The position numbers were made by a program, and so were the translations under genes. The notes under the pieces were generated by a model. The model did no database searches, was not told where the DNA came from, and saw only the letters and a list, made by a program, of their open reading frames with translations. A stretch of 64,000 bases of DNA from Paenibacillus polymyxa (GTDB taxonomy: Bacteria > Bacillota > Bacilli > Paenibacillales > Paenibacillaceae): contig NZ_CP049783.1 in the NCBI RefSeq assembly GCF_015710975.1, forward strand, positions 434,001 through 498,000, in the 5' to 3' direction. Positions 1-10,320 of this stretch are shown piece after piece (position 1 is the first letter of the stretch; the number at the start of each line of letters is the position of its first letter).

Positions 1-56
1 TGAGCAGTCAAACTGTCTGGGAGTTCATCCCAATGCTTTTTTTTCGTCTTTGTCAT
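1..56 (-). CDS. Partial gene of the integrated element, 5' end only
   Basis: An ATG at 56 follows a GAGGTG ribosome binding site and opens a frame of 18 codons that runs off the left edge. The visible residues (MTKTKKKHWDELPDSLTA) are basic and then resemble the run-in to a small DNA-binding domain, but this is too little for a family call. It lies just downstream of the Cro-like gene on the same strand and probably belongs to the same early transcript of the element. An excisionase or another small regulator would be usual here; that is inference. Confidence 0.4.
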   Translation of the reverse strand, partial: MTKTKKKHWDELPDSLTA

Positions 57-76
57 TACATACACCTCGTTTCTAC

Positions 77-358
77 TTAGGTTAATGCTGGAACGCTCTT
101 CTTTTTCTTTTTCACATCTTCAACTTCTTCAATGTAAAAATAGTCTTCGAATCTCCCGCCAAAGACTTCCATCACACCAGCTATGAACTGGTTACCAGGT
201 GCATTATGGCGTTCATCATCTACAGGAAGTTTAGTCCTCCAAATTTGAGTAAGATTCACATTCATCAGATCAGCAAGTTCTCTATCCGTAGTGATATCCT
301 TATCAATTTGAGCTTTCATTAGCTCTTTAACTTTTAGTCGGACGACGAATTTTTTCAT
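77..358 (-). CDS. Cro-like phage/element regulator
   Basis: A 93-residue protein, started at the ATG at 358 because an AGGGGTGAT ribosome binding site precedes it; a longer frame reaches 388 without such a site. A basic N-terminal segment is followed by a probable helix-turn-helix (ELADLMNVNLTQIWRTKLP, about residues 28-46). The C-terminal part resembles small phage helix-turn-helix proteins and ends in a lysine run. It is divergent from the CI-type repressor across an operator array, the usual geometry of a lysogeny switch. I infer that it represses or antagonises the repressor promoter. It might also act as a general early regulator. Confidence 0.6.
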   Translation of the reverse strand: MKKFVVRLKVKELMKAQIDKDITTDRELADLMNVNLTQIWRTKLPVDDERHNAPGNQFIAGVMEVFGGRFEDYFYIEEVEDVKKKKKSVPALT

Positions 359-373
359 TGTATCACCCCTCGA

Positions 374-483
374 ATTGCGTCCTCGCAATTTATTATTTTG
401 TAATTTCGTCCTCGCAATTTAAGTATATTACAGCGATTACGAGCACGCAATATGTTTTGGGTAAATAATTGCGTGCACGCAAT
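374..483. promoter_or_regulatory. Four-operator array between the Cro-like and CI-like genes
   Basis: Four 16-bp sites lie at 374-389, 403-418, 436-451 and 468-483. The last is a perfect palindrome, ATTGCGTGCACGCAAT; the others differ from it at two or three positions. Their starts are 29, 33 and 32 bp apart, about three helical turns, so the bound dimers would face the same side of the DNA. The array fills the divergent intergenic region and should bind the CI-like repressor, the Cro-like protein or both. The motif is not the Gram-positive SOS box (CGAACRNRYGTTCG). Confidence 0.75.
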
Positions 484-526
484 ATTTATGTTATAGTTTC
501 TTTAGCCATTAGATGAAGGGAGATTT

Positions 527-1462
527 TTGAAGGCAATGAGCGAAAAAACAATAGGTGAAATTATTAAAGAAAAAAGACTTGCAAGCGGTTATAAAACAAA
601 GAAAGATTTTGCTGACAAGAGTGGAATCTCGGCTGCCACTCTCACTCGAATTGAAAAGAATGCGCAGTTACCTTTGCCTAACACTCTTATGCAAATTTCT
701 CGTCATCTGGACGGGGTTACATACGGTGAACTAATGAAAGCGGCGGGTTATCTCGAGGGGTTAGAAGAAAATCATGAGACGTTTCTTGCTAATTTCATGA
801 ACGAAAACGAGGAACTCGACAACCGAATTTATGCCCTTATTGATAAAGTGTTCTTATTTACAAATGTTGATAAAGACTTACATAGAGAAATTGTTAGCTT
901 ATTCGTCGATCCACAGACTGCGGATTTGTTTTCCCATGCTACTTTAGACGATATTAAATCTGAGTATCTGCGTGGCGATCTTAACATTGAACAAAAGAAT
1001 GACGTAATTAATACTCTTGAAAATATATTGAATAAGTATTCTCCAAAACTAGGAGAGTATTTGACTCTAGTCAAATACGCAAAACCGATACCTCTGATCG
1101 GATCAATCTGTGCTGGTGACGGGATAATTGCAGAAAACAATATTGAAGAATACATAAACTATCCTTTTATGAAACAAAAACAACCAGACTATGCTCTAAG
1201 AGTAAAAGGTGATTCTATGGTCAATGCAGGCATTAATGATGGCGACATTGTTTTCATGAGGAGAGAAAACTGGGCGGAATTCAATGGACAAATCGTTGCT
1301 GTTATCGTTAACGGCGAAGAAGGCATTTTAAAGAGAATGAAATGGTCTGAAGGTTCTGCAAAATTTAACCTTGTTCCAGAGAATGATTCTTATCAGTCCA
1401 TGGAGGTGACACCAAATGAATTTATAGTTTGTGGAGTTTATGTGGGGCATTTCAGACAATAA
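527..1462 (+). CDS. CI/LexA-type self-cleaving repressor (XRE + peptidase S24)
   Basis: A 311-residue regulator. An N-terminal XRE helix-turn-helix covers about residues 8-70 and a LexA-like S24 domain about 187-311. The catalytic Ser230 is in GDSM and Lys269 in GILKRM; Ala196-Gly197 is a plausible self-cleavage site. In this family, RecA filaments trigger cleavage, so the element should be SOS-inducible. A TTG at 527 and an ATG at 536 are both possible starts; the AAGGGAG ribosome binding site at 516-522 lies 4 and 13 nt from them. The gene is followed after 15 nt by the integrase, so the two are probably co-transcribed. The linker between the two domains is long (about residues 75-185) and not recognised. 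Confidence 0.85.
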   Translation: MKAMSEKTIGEIIKEKRLASGYKTKKDFADKSGISAATLTRIEKNAQLPLPNTLMQISRHLDGVTYGELMKAAGYLEGLEENHETFLANFMNENEELDNRIYALIDKVFLFTNVDKDLHREIVSLFVDPQTADLFSHATLDDIKSEYLRGDLNIEQKNDVINTLENILNKYSPKLGEYLTLVKYAKPIPLIGSICAGDGIIAENNIEEYINYPFMKQKQPDYALRVKGDSMVNAGINDGDIVFMRRENWAEFNGQIVAVIVNGEEGILKRMKWSEGSAKFNLVPENDSYQSMEVTPNEFIVCGVYVGHFRQ

Positions 1463-1477
1463 AAGGAGTGTTAGAAA

Positions 1478-2674
1478 TTGGAAGGAAGTTTCTATAAAAG
1501 AGGGTCCACCTGGTCATTTATGATTAGCATAGGTACTGATCCGAAAACAGGTAAAAGAAAGCAAAAGGGAAAAGGCGGGTTTAAGACTAAAAAAGAAGCG
1601 CAAGCTGCTGCCGCGGATATGCTGTCCGAGATAAATCGAGGCGTATTCAAAGAAGAAACCAAAATGACTTTTGAAGAATTAGCGGACAAGTGGTTGAAAT
1701 ATTATAGTTCTCATGGAAAACCAAAAAAAGATGGTACGATCCGAATCAGAACTAATGAAAAAGAAAACTTGTCACCATTCTTTGCAAAGCTCAATGCAGC
1801 TTCAATCACTGAACAAATGTATCAGGATGCACTCATAAGTCTACAGAATAAACTAGCAGACAATACGTTATCAGGTGTACACTCAACCGGCAGAATGATA
1901 TTTTCATACGGTTTAAAAATTGGGGCTTTGAAAACAGATCCTACATCAACTGCTTTTGTGCCTAAGCGTCAGAAAACAGTCCAAGAGCTTGAAGAAAATA
2001 ACGAGCTACCTAAGTATTTAGAAAGGGATGAACTCGTCCATTTTCTACAGATCGCTCAAGACCATGGATTGGATAATGATTTTGAAACCTTTAATACATT
2101 GGCCTATACAGGCGTGAGAGTCGGTGAGTTATGTGCATTAAAAAGACTGGATGTCAACTTCGAAGATGACAAGATAAGAATAACGAAAACTCTATATAAC
2201 CCAAATAATAATTACGCTCTTTACAAACTCAACACACCTAAAACTGTATCATCGGTTCGCGAAATAGATGTTGATCACGAAATCATTATAGGATTCCAAA
2301 ACTTGTTAACCATTCAACAAATAGAGAAATCAAAAAGACCAAAAACTTATCACGACCAAGGTTTCATATTCGCAAGAATCGGTAAATTCGCTGGATATCC
2401 TCAAGTAATAAAAATGGTTGAACTTCGGATGAAGCGATTACTAAAACTAGCTGGCCTAAATCCCGATCTTACCCCCCACTCACTTCGCCACACTCATACA
2501 TCACTATTAGCTGAAGCCGGAGCCACTCTTGAACAAATCATGCAGCGGTTAGGACATGCAAACGATGAGATAACACGCAGAATATATCTTCATATAACTA
2601 AGCCAAAAAGAAAAGAGGCTGCTCAAAAGTTCAGCGAACTAATGAGAGCCTCAAAAAAATCTGATCAGAGTTAA
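1478..2674 (+). CDS. int: Tyrosine-type site-specific integrase
   Basis: A 398-residue phage-type integrase. The N-terminal arm-binding region (about residues 1-60) is rich in lysine and glycine, followed by a SAM-like core-binding domain (about 60-160) and the catalytic domain. Visible catalytic residues are Arg in TGVRVGEL, His and Arg in HSLRHTH, His in LGHAN and Tyr in IYLHI. The TTG start at 1478 is supported by AAAGGAG nine bases upstream. It catalyses integration and excision of the element. It is the last gene of the element and stops 66 bp from the groEL stop codon, so the attachment site should lie at or near 2675-2740. Confidence 0.93.
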   Translation: MEGSFYKRGSTWSFMISIGTDPKTGKRKQKGKGGFKTKKEAQAAAADMLSEINRGVFKEETKMTFEELADKWLKYYSSHGKPKKDGTIRIRTNEKENLSPFFAKLNAASITEQMYQDALISLQNKLADNTLSGVHSTGRMIFSYGLKIGALKTDPTSTAFVPKRQKTVQELEENNELPKYLERDELVHFLQIAQDHGLDNDFETFNTLAYTGVRVGELCALKRLDVNFEDDKIRITKTLYNPNNNYALYKLNTPKTVSSVREIDVDHEIIIGFQNLLTIQQIEKSKRPKTYHDQGFIFARIGKFAGYPQVIKMVELRMKRLLKLAGLNPDLTPHSLRHTHTSLLAEAGATLEQIMQRLGHANDEITRRIYLHITKPKRKEAAQKFSELMRASKKSDQS

Positions 2675-2740
2675 CAAAATGTTAACAAATCAATATAGCA
2701 ATCCATCAAACCCTTGGTGCAACAAGGGTTTTTTGGTTTA
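2675..2740. other. Probable attachment-site region at the groEL 3' end
   Basis: Integrase genes of such elements usually sit next to their attachment site, and this 66-bp stretch separates int from intact groEL. It contains the inverted repeat AACATTTTGTTAAC-like sequence just after int and the hairpin at 2708-2731. The other end of the element is outside the window, so the core repeat cannot be defined. Confidence 0.45.
2708..2734 (+). terminator. Rho-independent terminator between int and groEL
   Basis: A 9-bp stem AAACCCTTG/CAAGGGTTT with a 6-nt loop is followed by T residues on the plus strand. It should end transcription from int. It also lies just past the groEL stop on the other strand, where an A-rich side precedes it but no T run follows. 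Confidence 0.65.
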
Positions 2741-4384
<1,644 letters not shown>

Positions 4385-4442
4385 CTATGGATTATGAATG
4401 ATTTGTTTCAATTCCTATATTTAGGTCTTGTCCGGGTCCCGG

Positions 4443-4724
4443 TTAACCGATGATCGCGTGGATATCGCTTTCTTTCATAATCAAATATTCTTTACCTTCA
4501 TATTTGATTTCCGTTCCAGCGTATTTGGAGAAAATGACACGGTCGCCTTCTTTTACTTCCAGAGGAATACGGGCACCGTCTTTCAATGCGCCTGCGCCAA
4601 CCGCGATAATTTTGCCTTCTTGCGGCTTTTCCTTGGCAGAGTCAGGAAGTACGATTCCGAAGGAAGTCGTTGTTTCTTGCTCAATTGCTTCCACCAATAC
4701 GCGTTCACCCAAAGGTTTGATCAT
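4443..4724 (-). CDS. groES: GroES co-chaperonin (10 kDa)
   Basis: A 93-residue protein of normal length for the GroES lid. It begins [12 protein letters not shown]; the mobile loop lies near residues 17-33, followed by the GKIIAVG and YEGKEYLI segments. The start at 4724 is chosen over the upstream start of the open frame at 4793 because AAGGAGG lies 9 bases before it and because known GroES proteins begin here. It caps GroEL during folding. The first gene of the operon, it is preceded by a sigma-A-type promoter and a CIRCE element. Confidence 0.97.
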   Translation of the reverse strand: MIKPLGERVLVEAIEQETTTSFGIVLPDSAKEKPQEGKIIAVGAGALKDGARIPLEVKEGDRVIFSKYAGTEIKYEGKEYLIMKESDIHAIIG

Positions 4725-4782
4725 GAAAAATAGCCTCCTTATTAAGTGTTTATCCTGTAATTTGGTTGTTATGTTGTATGTA

Positions 4783-4809
4783 TTAGCACTCAACAGTCGT
4801 CAGTGCTAA
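4783..4809 (-). promoter_or_regulatory. CIRCE element (HrcA operator)
   Basis: TTAGCACTC, nine bases, then CAGTGCTAA. This matches the consensus TTAGCACTC-N9-GAGTGCTAA except for one arm base. It lies between the promoter and the groES ribosome binding site. HrcA is the known repressor binding this motif. Confidence 0.93.
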
Positions 4810-4820
4810 CAACCAACTTT

Positions 4821-4849
4821 ATGATACTCAACTTGAGATTGAATTTCAA
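4821..4849 (-). promoter_or_regulatory. Sigma-A-type promoter of groES-groEL
   Basis: On the minus strand, -35 TTGAAA (4844-4849) and -10 TATCAT (4821-4826) are separated by exactly 17 bp. The predicted start, near 4814, is just ahead of the CIRCE element, as in B. subtilis. Confidence 0.75.
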
Positions 4850-4913
4850 GTCCCTAATGTATTTTTTATGGGAATTTTTATGGGCAGCCATTCTCGATTA
4901 TATCCACCTATCC

Positions 4914-4952
4914 TAAAAATAACCGTTAACTCAAGGCTAATGGTTATTTTTA
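4914..4952 (-). terminator. Terminator after tatC
   Basis: An inverted repeat TAAAAATAACCgTTA/TAAtGGTTATTTTTA, with A and T runs on both sides, can terminate in either direction. It lies between the tatC stop and the groES promoter. Confidence 0.6.
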
Positions 4953-5012
4953 AGACAGCTATGTTGATCAATTTTAGAGAAATTAGTTATTGAGCCGTTC
5001 AGGCCCTGCTTA

Positions 5013-5780
5013 TTATTCCGCAGCTACACGCAATTGGGCCTCCTGTTCCTCCTGTGCACGCAGTTGCTTGCGGTACACGACTGATGACAAGTATACACTC
5101 GCTTCATACAGCACCAGCAACGGAATCGCCACCAAAAAATCGGATATAAAATCCGGCGGAGTGATAACAACAGCGACAAAAACAAGCAGGAAATAAGAAA
5201 TCTTCCGCCATTTGCGAAGCCTCATCGGGGTTAATACACGAATCCCTGTCAGAAACATGATCAGCAGGGGGAGTTCAAACAGCAACGCTACAGGCAACAC
5301 AATATTAAACATAAAGGTGAAATATTGCGCAATACCGTACGTTTCCTGCAATCCCATACTTTTGGTGACGGACGATGTAAACTGAATCGCCATCGGGAAA
5401 ATAATGAAATAAGCAAAAGCTGCGCCAATAATGAACAAAAGCAGCACATAAGGCACATATCGCAAGGTTGCACTCCGTTCTTGCGGCCTTAATCCCGGGC
5501 TGACAAACTTCCACAATTGGTAGCATGCAAATGGTAACGCCACTGCAATCCCAATGATCATGGCGATCTTCATGTAGATACCGATTCCGTCCCAAAAGGA
5601 AAATGCATTTAACTGAAAAGCTTGCGCCGAACCGGAGCGAATAAGCCAGTTATAGACAGAACCCGCCGCGAACAATCCACCAACCAGCGCCAATACAAAT
5701 ACAATCAGCACATAAATTATTCGTCGACGAAGCTCACCCAGATGTTCCATTAGCGGCATTTCATGCTCTGATGGGGTCAA
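5013..5780 (-). CDS. tatC: TatC, twin-arginine translocase receptor subunit
   Basis: A 255-residue membrane protein with six predicted transmembrane segments. TatC motifs are visible: MEHLGELRRR near residue 11, FPFACYQLWKFVSPGL-like sequence near residues 82-97, and LLFELPLLIMFL. It binds twin-arginine signal peptides in the cytoplasmic membrane and recruits TatA to export folded proteins. tatA lies 112 bp upstream on the same strand, giving a minimal TatA-TatC pair as in B. subtilis TatAyCy, whose locus has the same neighbours. Confidence 0.96.
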   Translation of the reverse strand: MTPSEHEMPLMEHLGELRRRIIYVLIVFVLALVGGLFAAGSVYNWLIRSGSAQAFQLNAFSFWDGIGIYMKIAMIIGIAVALPFACYQLWKFVSPGLRPQERSATLRYVPYVLLLFIIGAAFAYFIIFPMAIQFTSSVTKSMGLQETYGIAQYFTFMFNIVLPVALLFELPLLIMFLTGIRVLTPMRLRKWRKISYFLLVFVAVVITPPDFISDFLVAIPLLVLYEASVYLSSVVYRKQLRAQEEQEAQLRVAAE

Positions 5781-5892
5781 GCCTATTCCTCCTTTCTGAA
5801 CGGCACGCAGCAGCGCCTCCTAAAAAATAAAGCCCTTCACTGAAGAAGAGGCTCATGTTTATTATACAAGCAGCAAAAATGAATAACTAAAT

Positions 5893-6141
5893 CTATGACA
5901 AGCGTTTATCCTCAGGCTGAGGTTGAACTTCTGACGTCGTCTGTGATGCTTGGACCACACTATCTTTGCTTTCTTTACGCCCAGTCCGTTCATCTTCAGA
6001 TAAAATATCGCGTGCCCCGTTTTTAAATTCACGGAATGTACGCCCTACAGCTCGGCCCAGCTCAGGCAGCTTGTTCGGACCAAATAGCAGCAGCGCCAGA
6101 ATAATTAACAAAATATAACCCGGTGCTCCAATATTGGGCAT
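5893..6141 (-). CDS. tatA: TatA, twin-arginine translocase pore subunit
   Basis: An 82-residue protein with one N-terminal membrane helix (about residues 6-21). The conserved FGPNKLPELGRAVG hinge follows, then an amphipathic helix and a charged, disordered tail. It assembles into the variable-size translocation pore with TatC. Ordered tatA-tatC on the minus strand and probably co-transcribed, though the 112-bp gap could hold a second promoter or weak terminator. Confidence 0.96.
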   Translation of the reverse strand: MPNIGAPGYILLIILALLLFGPNKLPELGRAVGRTFREFKNGARDILSEDERTGRKESKDSVVQASQTTSEVQPQPEDKRLS

Positions 6142-6243
6142 GTGTAGTAATCCTCCTTATGTTGACGGACAAAATGATAACCTCTGTCCATATTCGGCCA
6201 TATAAATTCTTACAGGTATCATACCACACACACGGGCTGCCTT

Positions 6244-6726
6244 CTACCGGAACTGACCTGTCACCATGAGCAACGCTTCCGGGAGCTGATCCATAATTGC
6301 TGCCAAGTTTTCATGCACGCCTTTGGGCGTTCCTGGCAAATTAACAATCAATGTACGTCCGCGTATCCCCACGATTCCACGAAAAAGCATGGCCGCCGGA
6401 TTTTTCTGCATCACGATCATTCTCATGGCTTCCGCCATACCTGGCACTTCCCGTTCCACGACCCGTCTGGTCGCCTCAGGCGTCACATCACGGATCGCCA
6501 GTTCGGTTCCGCCCGTAGTTAGCACCAAGTCTGCATGAAAATAATCGGTCATTTCGATTAAAGCTGCAATAATCTCATCCGGTTCATCGGGAACGATCCG
6601 GTATTCCACAATCTCTCCGCCCAGTTCTTCTTCGACGAGTTCCCGGATGACCTGTGCGCTTGTATCCTCACGCTCTCCCCTTGCCCCTTTATCACTGGCT
6701 GTTAGGATCGCCGTTTTCCACACCAT
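6244..6726 (-). CDS. MogA/MoaB-family molybdenum cofactor protein
   Basis: A 160-residue protein of the MoCF-binding family. Seen: an N-terminal ILTASDKGARGEREDTS segment, the VLTTGGTELAIRDVTPEA signature (about residues 73-90) and the closing NLPGTPKGVHENL loop. Family members adenylylate molybdopterin before molybdenum insertion. The length fits MogA or MoaB and I cannot separate the two by eye. It is followed upstream on the same strand by moaC, consistent with a cofactor-synthesis pair. The ATG at 6726 is preceded by AAGGGTGAT. Confidence 0.88.
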   Translation of the reverse strand: MVWKTAILTASDKGARGEREDTSAQVIRELVEEELGGEIVEYRIVPDEPDEIIAALIEMTDYFHADLVLTTGGTELAIRDVTPEATRRVVEREVPGMAEAMRMIVMQKNPAAMLFRGIVGIRGRTLIVNLPGTPKGVHENLAAIMDQLPEALLMVTGQFR

Positions 6727-6839
6727 AAGATCACCCTTCTCCTATCATGAAAGAATACTTTCTCTTCTGAAAATCAGAAACAGCCACGCTGCATCCTCCA
6801 TCACATCACAGTACCCTCTCGGCGACAATGTTGTCTATG

Positions 6840-7328
6840 TCAAGGTTTCCGGTGGTCCTCCCTTTGAAAATCCCCATGCTTGCCACCCGTTTTGGATTGC
6901 AGCATGGTAGGGCCGATGATCATATCTTTTTGCAGCGCCTTGCACATATCATACACGGTTAACGCTGCGGCTGAAGCCGCTGTCAAAGCTTCCATTTCTA
7001 CACCCGTCTTACCCTCGGTCTTCACTTCAACTTCAATATGAAGTACATCATGTCCATTATCGGAAAAAGTAATGTTCACGCCTGTCAGAGCCAGCGGATG
7101 ACACATCGGTATCCAGTCTGACGTTTTTTTCGCGCCTTGAATCCCCGCGACCTGGGCCACAGCAAGAACATCACCTTTGCCGATTCTGCCTTCTTTTACA
7201 GCCGTCAATGTAGCCGGGTTCATCGTAATCTGAGTCACGGCGACTGCTGTACGAACCGTAGACGTTTTGCCCGAAATATCTACCATACGAGCTCGTCCCT
7301 GTTCGTTAAAATGAGTAAAGGAATCCAC
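6840..7328 (-). CDS. moaC: MoaC, cyclic pyranopterin monophosphate synthase
   Basis: A 162-residue protein of normal MoaC length. Family segments visible are [17 protein letters not shown] at the N terminus, [13 protein letters not shown] (about residues 72-84) and [19 protein letters not shown] (about 100-118). It converts 3',8-cH2GTP to cyclic pyranopterin monophosphate with MoaA. The start codon is a GTG at 7328, kept because MoaC proteins begin at this point and a GAGGGAG site precedes it. moaC next to the tat genes is also the B. subtilis arrangement. Confidence 0.95.
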   Translation of the reverse strand: MDSFTHFNEQGRARMVDISGKTSTVRTAVAVTQITMNPATLTAVKEGRIGKGDVLAVAQVAGIQGAKKTSDWIPMCHPLALTGVNITFSDNGHDVLHIEVEVKTEGKTGVEMEALTAASAAALTVYDMCKALQKDMIIGPTMLQSKTGGKHGDFQREDHRKP

Positions 7329-7366
7329 GACTCCCTCACAGCTCCTTTCACATACCCAACTTTACT

Positions 7367-8020
7367 TCATTCATCATTTGTCGATTTTGCATGATTACAA
7401 TCTAAGCGTCCTTCAGGTGTAAACAGCAGGTCCACTCGCAAATCTCCTGGCTCCATGGGTACTTGTGCCAACAATTGTCCCGGCAGCAGCAGCGAGACAT
7501 AAAGCGGACCTACAGAGCCGTTATTACGCTTCTCTGCCTCTACCTGTGCGGTAAAGCGATCATAGTAGCCTCCGCCATAGCCGATTCTGCCTCCACGACG
7601 ATCAAAGGCCAAGCCGGGCACAACAACCCAGTCGATTCCCGTCCACATTTCAGGCAACCATTCCTTGCATGTCAATGCAGGCTCAGGGATGTTCCATACG
7701 CCGGGCACCATATTTTCATACTGATCCATCTCCCTCAGCTCCATGGTTCGGGTTACCGAATCCACTCTCGGGGCCAAGACACGATCTCCCTGTGACCAGC
7801 AATGCTCAATGAGGGGAGTCGTAGAAATCTCGCTGCCAAAAGAGAGATAACTAAATAATGTTAGCTTATCCCCGTTTCTGTCTATTCTAAGCTGCTCCCA
7901 TGCCTCGATTGCATGCCGACAGGCCACAGCCGATGCCTTCTGCCTTGTCAGCGGGTCCATGGAGTCACGCGCTTCCCGTTGCTGTACACGCAGCGCGTTC
8001 TTCACATTACAGACATCCAC
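7367..8020 (-). CDS. 5-formyltetrahydrofolate cyclo-ligase
   Basis: A 217-residue protein of the 5-FTHF cyclo-ligase family. Seen: an N-terminal basic QQREARDSM helix, VPGLAFDRRGGRIGYGGGYYDRF (the substrate/ATP loop, about residues 140-160), and a VPMEPGDLRVD segment near the end. It converts 5-formyl-THF to 5,10-methenyl-THF using ATP. I place the start at the GTG at 8020 because GGGAGG lies eight bases upstream; an upstream GTG at 8038 is in frame. Its stop lies close to the moaC start, so the genes are probably co-transcribed. Confidence 0.92.
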   Translation of the reverse strand: MDVCNVKNALRVQQREARDSMDPLTRQKASAVACRHAIEAWEQLRIDRNGDKLTLFSYLSFGSEISTTPLIEHCWSQGDRVLAPRVDSVTRTMELREMDQYENMVPGVWNIPEPALTCKEWLPEMWTGIDWVVVPGLAFDRRGGRIGYGGGYYDRFTAQVEAEKRNNGSVGPLYVSLLLPGQLLAQVPMEPGDLRVDLLFTPEGRLDCNHAKSTNDE

Positions 8021-8289
8021 ATATCCGCCCTCCCGCACAATCGTCGATAATCATCAAAACGTTGCAATTGTCCCATTTGTCAGTAAGTGCTGTACGTTGC
8101 AAGTTTTTTTCATTCTTTTTCACTTCTCGTTTAAGTTTATCATTGTTTATACAAATTGACTATACGAGGCTCAAGGGTTTCGGGGGTGAAAGCAGTGCAA
8201 TAGTGGGTAATTTCATGTAAACTGGAAGGAAGGTACCTGCGAAAAAGGCAGGAAGAACTGTGCAAAATGTAATGGAGGAACGATACGCT

Positions 8290-10254
8290 ATGCTATTGCA
8301 AGTAACCGGAATTACTAAATCCTATGGAATTGAGCCCGTTCTGGACGGGATTAACCTTCAAATATTGGAACGTGAACGTATTGGGCTGGTAGGTGTGAAC
8401 GGTGCAGGCAAATCGACCCTGCTCAAAATCATTGCTGGTGAAATATCCTATGACAGTGGACAAATCTTTAAAGCGAAGGAAACCAGCATCGGTTATTTGG
8501 CGCAAAACAGTGGCTTAAATTCTGACCGTTCGATCTGGGATGAAATGATGCTGGTGTTCACACCGCTGATTGAAGCAGAACGAGAACTCCGGCAAATGGA
8601 GCAGGAAATCGCCGATCCGGCAAATGCGCAGAACGAAAAGCGTTATGCCGATCTGCTCGAACGCTATGCACGACGCTCAGATTGGTTCAAGGATCACGGT
8701 GGTTATGAAATGGAGACCCGTATTCGCAGCGTGCTGCACGGCATGGGCTTTGGTTCATTTGCACCCGAAACGCCTGTAGCCACCCTAAGCGGAGGTCAAA
8801 AAACCAGACTTGCACTAGCGCGCATCCTACTGCTCGCTCCAGATGTCCTTATGCTTGATGAGCCTACCAACTATCTGGATATTCAAACACTGACGTGGCT
8901 GGAAGACTATTTGCGCGGCTACTCCGGCTCGCTGCTGGTCGTATCACATGACCGATATTTTCTGGATCGACTGGTGACGACGATTATTGAAATTGAGCGC
9001 CATCGCTCCACCCGCTATACAGGCAACTACAGCCGCTATATGGAACTAAAGGCTGCCGAGTATGAAACAAACATCAAGCATTACGAAAAGCAACAAGAGG
9101 AAATCGCACGGATGGAGGCATTTATACAACGCAATATCGTGCGAGCCTCTACAACCAAACGTGCCCAGAGCCGCCGCAAGCAGCTGGACAAAATGGAGCG
9201 CATGGATCGACCTATGGGCGATTTGAAAAAAGCCCACTTTTCTTTTGAAACTGCCTATATGTCGGGTAAGGAAGTATTAGAGGTGCGTGACCTTTCCGTA
9301 GCGTATGAGGGGAAAAAGCCTTTATTTCAGCATGCATCCTTTGACTTAAAACGTGGAGATACGGTGGCACTGATTGGTCCGAACGGGATCGGAAAATCGA
9401 CTTTGCTCAAATGTCTGACTGGCTCACTTAAACCTGCTGCTGGGTCCATCCACTGGGGTACGAAAATCAAAATCGGTCTGTATGACCAGGAGCAGACAAA
9501 CCTGAACCCCGCCAATACCGTACTGGAGGAGTTGTGGAGCGAATACCCTCATATGGAAGAAGCACGGATTCGGACAGTGCTGGGTAATTTCCTATTTAGC
9601 GGTGACGATGTACTGAAAAAGGTAGCTTCATTAAGCGGAGGAGAAAAAGCCCGCGTATCCCTGGCCAAGCTAATGCTGCGCGAAGCCAACGTATTAATTC
9701 TCGATGAGCCTACCAACCATCTGGATCTATTTAGCAAGGAAGTGCTGGAAGCGGCTTTGATGGACTATGACGGTACGCTCTTGTTCATCTCCCATGACCG
9801 TTATTTCCTTAACAAAATGGCTGAACGTGTCATTGAGCTTCATCCTGAAGGAATAGAACATTTCCTGGGGAATTATGATGACTATGTAGCCAAGAAACAA
9901 GAGTTGGAGGAAATCGCACAGGAAGCGCTCGAGGCAAATCAGAGCAATCGTAGCAAGGCCCCATCTGCCTCTGCGTCCGTAGCAGACGAGACCACTCCAA
10001 AATCACGCGCGGCCACCTATGCGGCAGACAAACAAGCCAAAAGCGAGGAACGTAGTCGTCAACGCAAGCTGGAGGCATTGGAAAACAAGATTAAAACGCT
10101 GGAAGAACAAATTGTAGGCTTGGAGGAACAAATGACCATGCCTGAAATTTATCAGGATTACACAGCACTTCAGGATATTCAGGCACAACTCGACACCCAT
10201 AAACAGGAATTGACTGAAACCTATGCATCCTGGGAGGAACTGCTTGAGGCATAA
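8290..10254 (+). CDS. ABC-F family ATPase (YdiF-like)
   Basis: A 654-residue soluble protein with two ABC domains and no membrane segment. Walker A motifs are GVNGAGKSTLL (first domain) and GPNGIGKSTLL (second); signatures are LSGGQKTRLALA and LSGGEKARVSLA. The linker carries the ABC-F arm, and a charged coiled coil occupies the last 80 residues. ABC-F proteins act on ribosomes, in translation or antibiotic protection. The length, C-terminal coiled coil and synteny with tsaD point to the housekeeping YdiF type. The ATG at 8290 fits family N termini (MLLQVTGITKSYG) and follows GGAGG; an in-frame GTG at 8260 would add ten residues. Confidence 0.92.
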   Translation: MLLQVTGITKSYGIEPVLDGINLQILERERIGLVGVNGAGKSTLLKIIAGEISYDSGQIFKAKETSIGYLAQNSGLNSDRSIWDEMMLVFTPLIEAERELRQMEQEIADPANAQNEKRYADLLERYARRSDWFKDHGGYEMETRIRSVLHGMGFGSFAPETPVATLSGGQKTRLALARILLLAPDVLMLDEPTNYLDIQTLTWLEDYLRGYSGSLLVVSHDRYFLDRLVTTIIEIERHRSTRYTGNYSRYMELKAAEYETNIKHYEKQQEEIARMEAFIQRNIVRASTTKRAQSRRKQLDKMERMDRPMGDLKKAHFSFETAYMSGKEVLEVRDLSVAYEGKKPLFQHASFDLKRGDTVALIGPNGIGKSTLLKCLTGSLKPAAGSIHWGTKIKIGLYDQEQTNLNPANTVLEELWSEYPHMEEARIRTVLGNFLFSGDDVLKKVASLSGGEKARVSLAKLMLREANVLILDEPTNHLDLFSKEVLEAALMDYDGTLLFISHDRYFLNKMAERVIELHPEGIEHFLGNYDDYVAKKQELEEIAQEALEANQSNRSKAPSASASVADETTPKSRAATYAADKQAKSEERSRQRKLEALENKIKTLEEQIVGLEEQMTMPEIYQDYTALQDIQAQLDTHKQELTETYASWEELLEA

Positions 10255-10320
10255 AGCTGCTGCATAAAATCTTAGCCATAAAAATTTCACATTTCCCTCT
10301 TCTATTTTTTGTACACAAGA

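Noticed and set aside
8021..8289. Possible regulatory leader of the ABC-F gene
   Set aside because: A repeated ACGTTGCAA and a CCTGC/GCAGG hairpin are present, but there is no upstream peptide gene or clear terminator/antiterminator pair.
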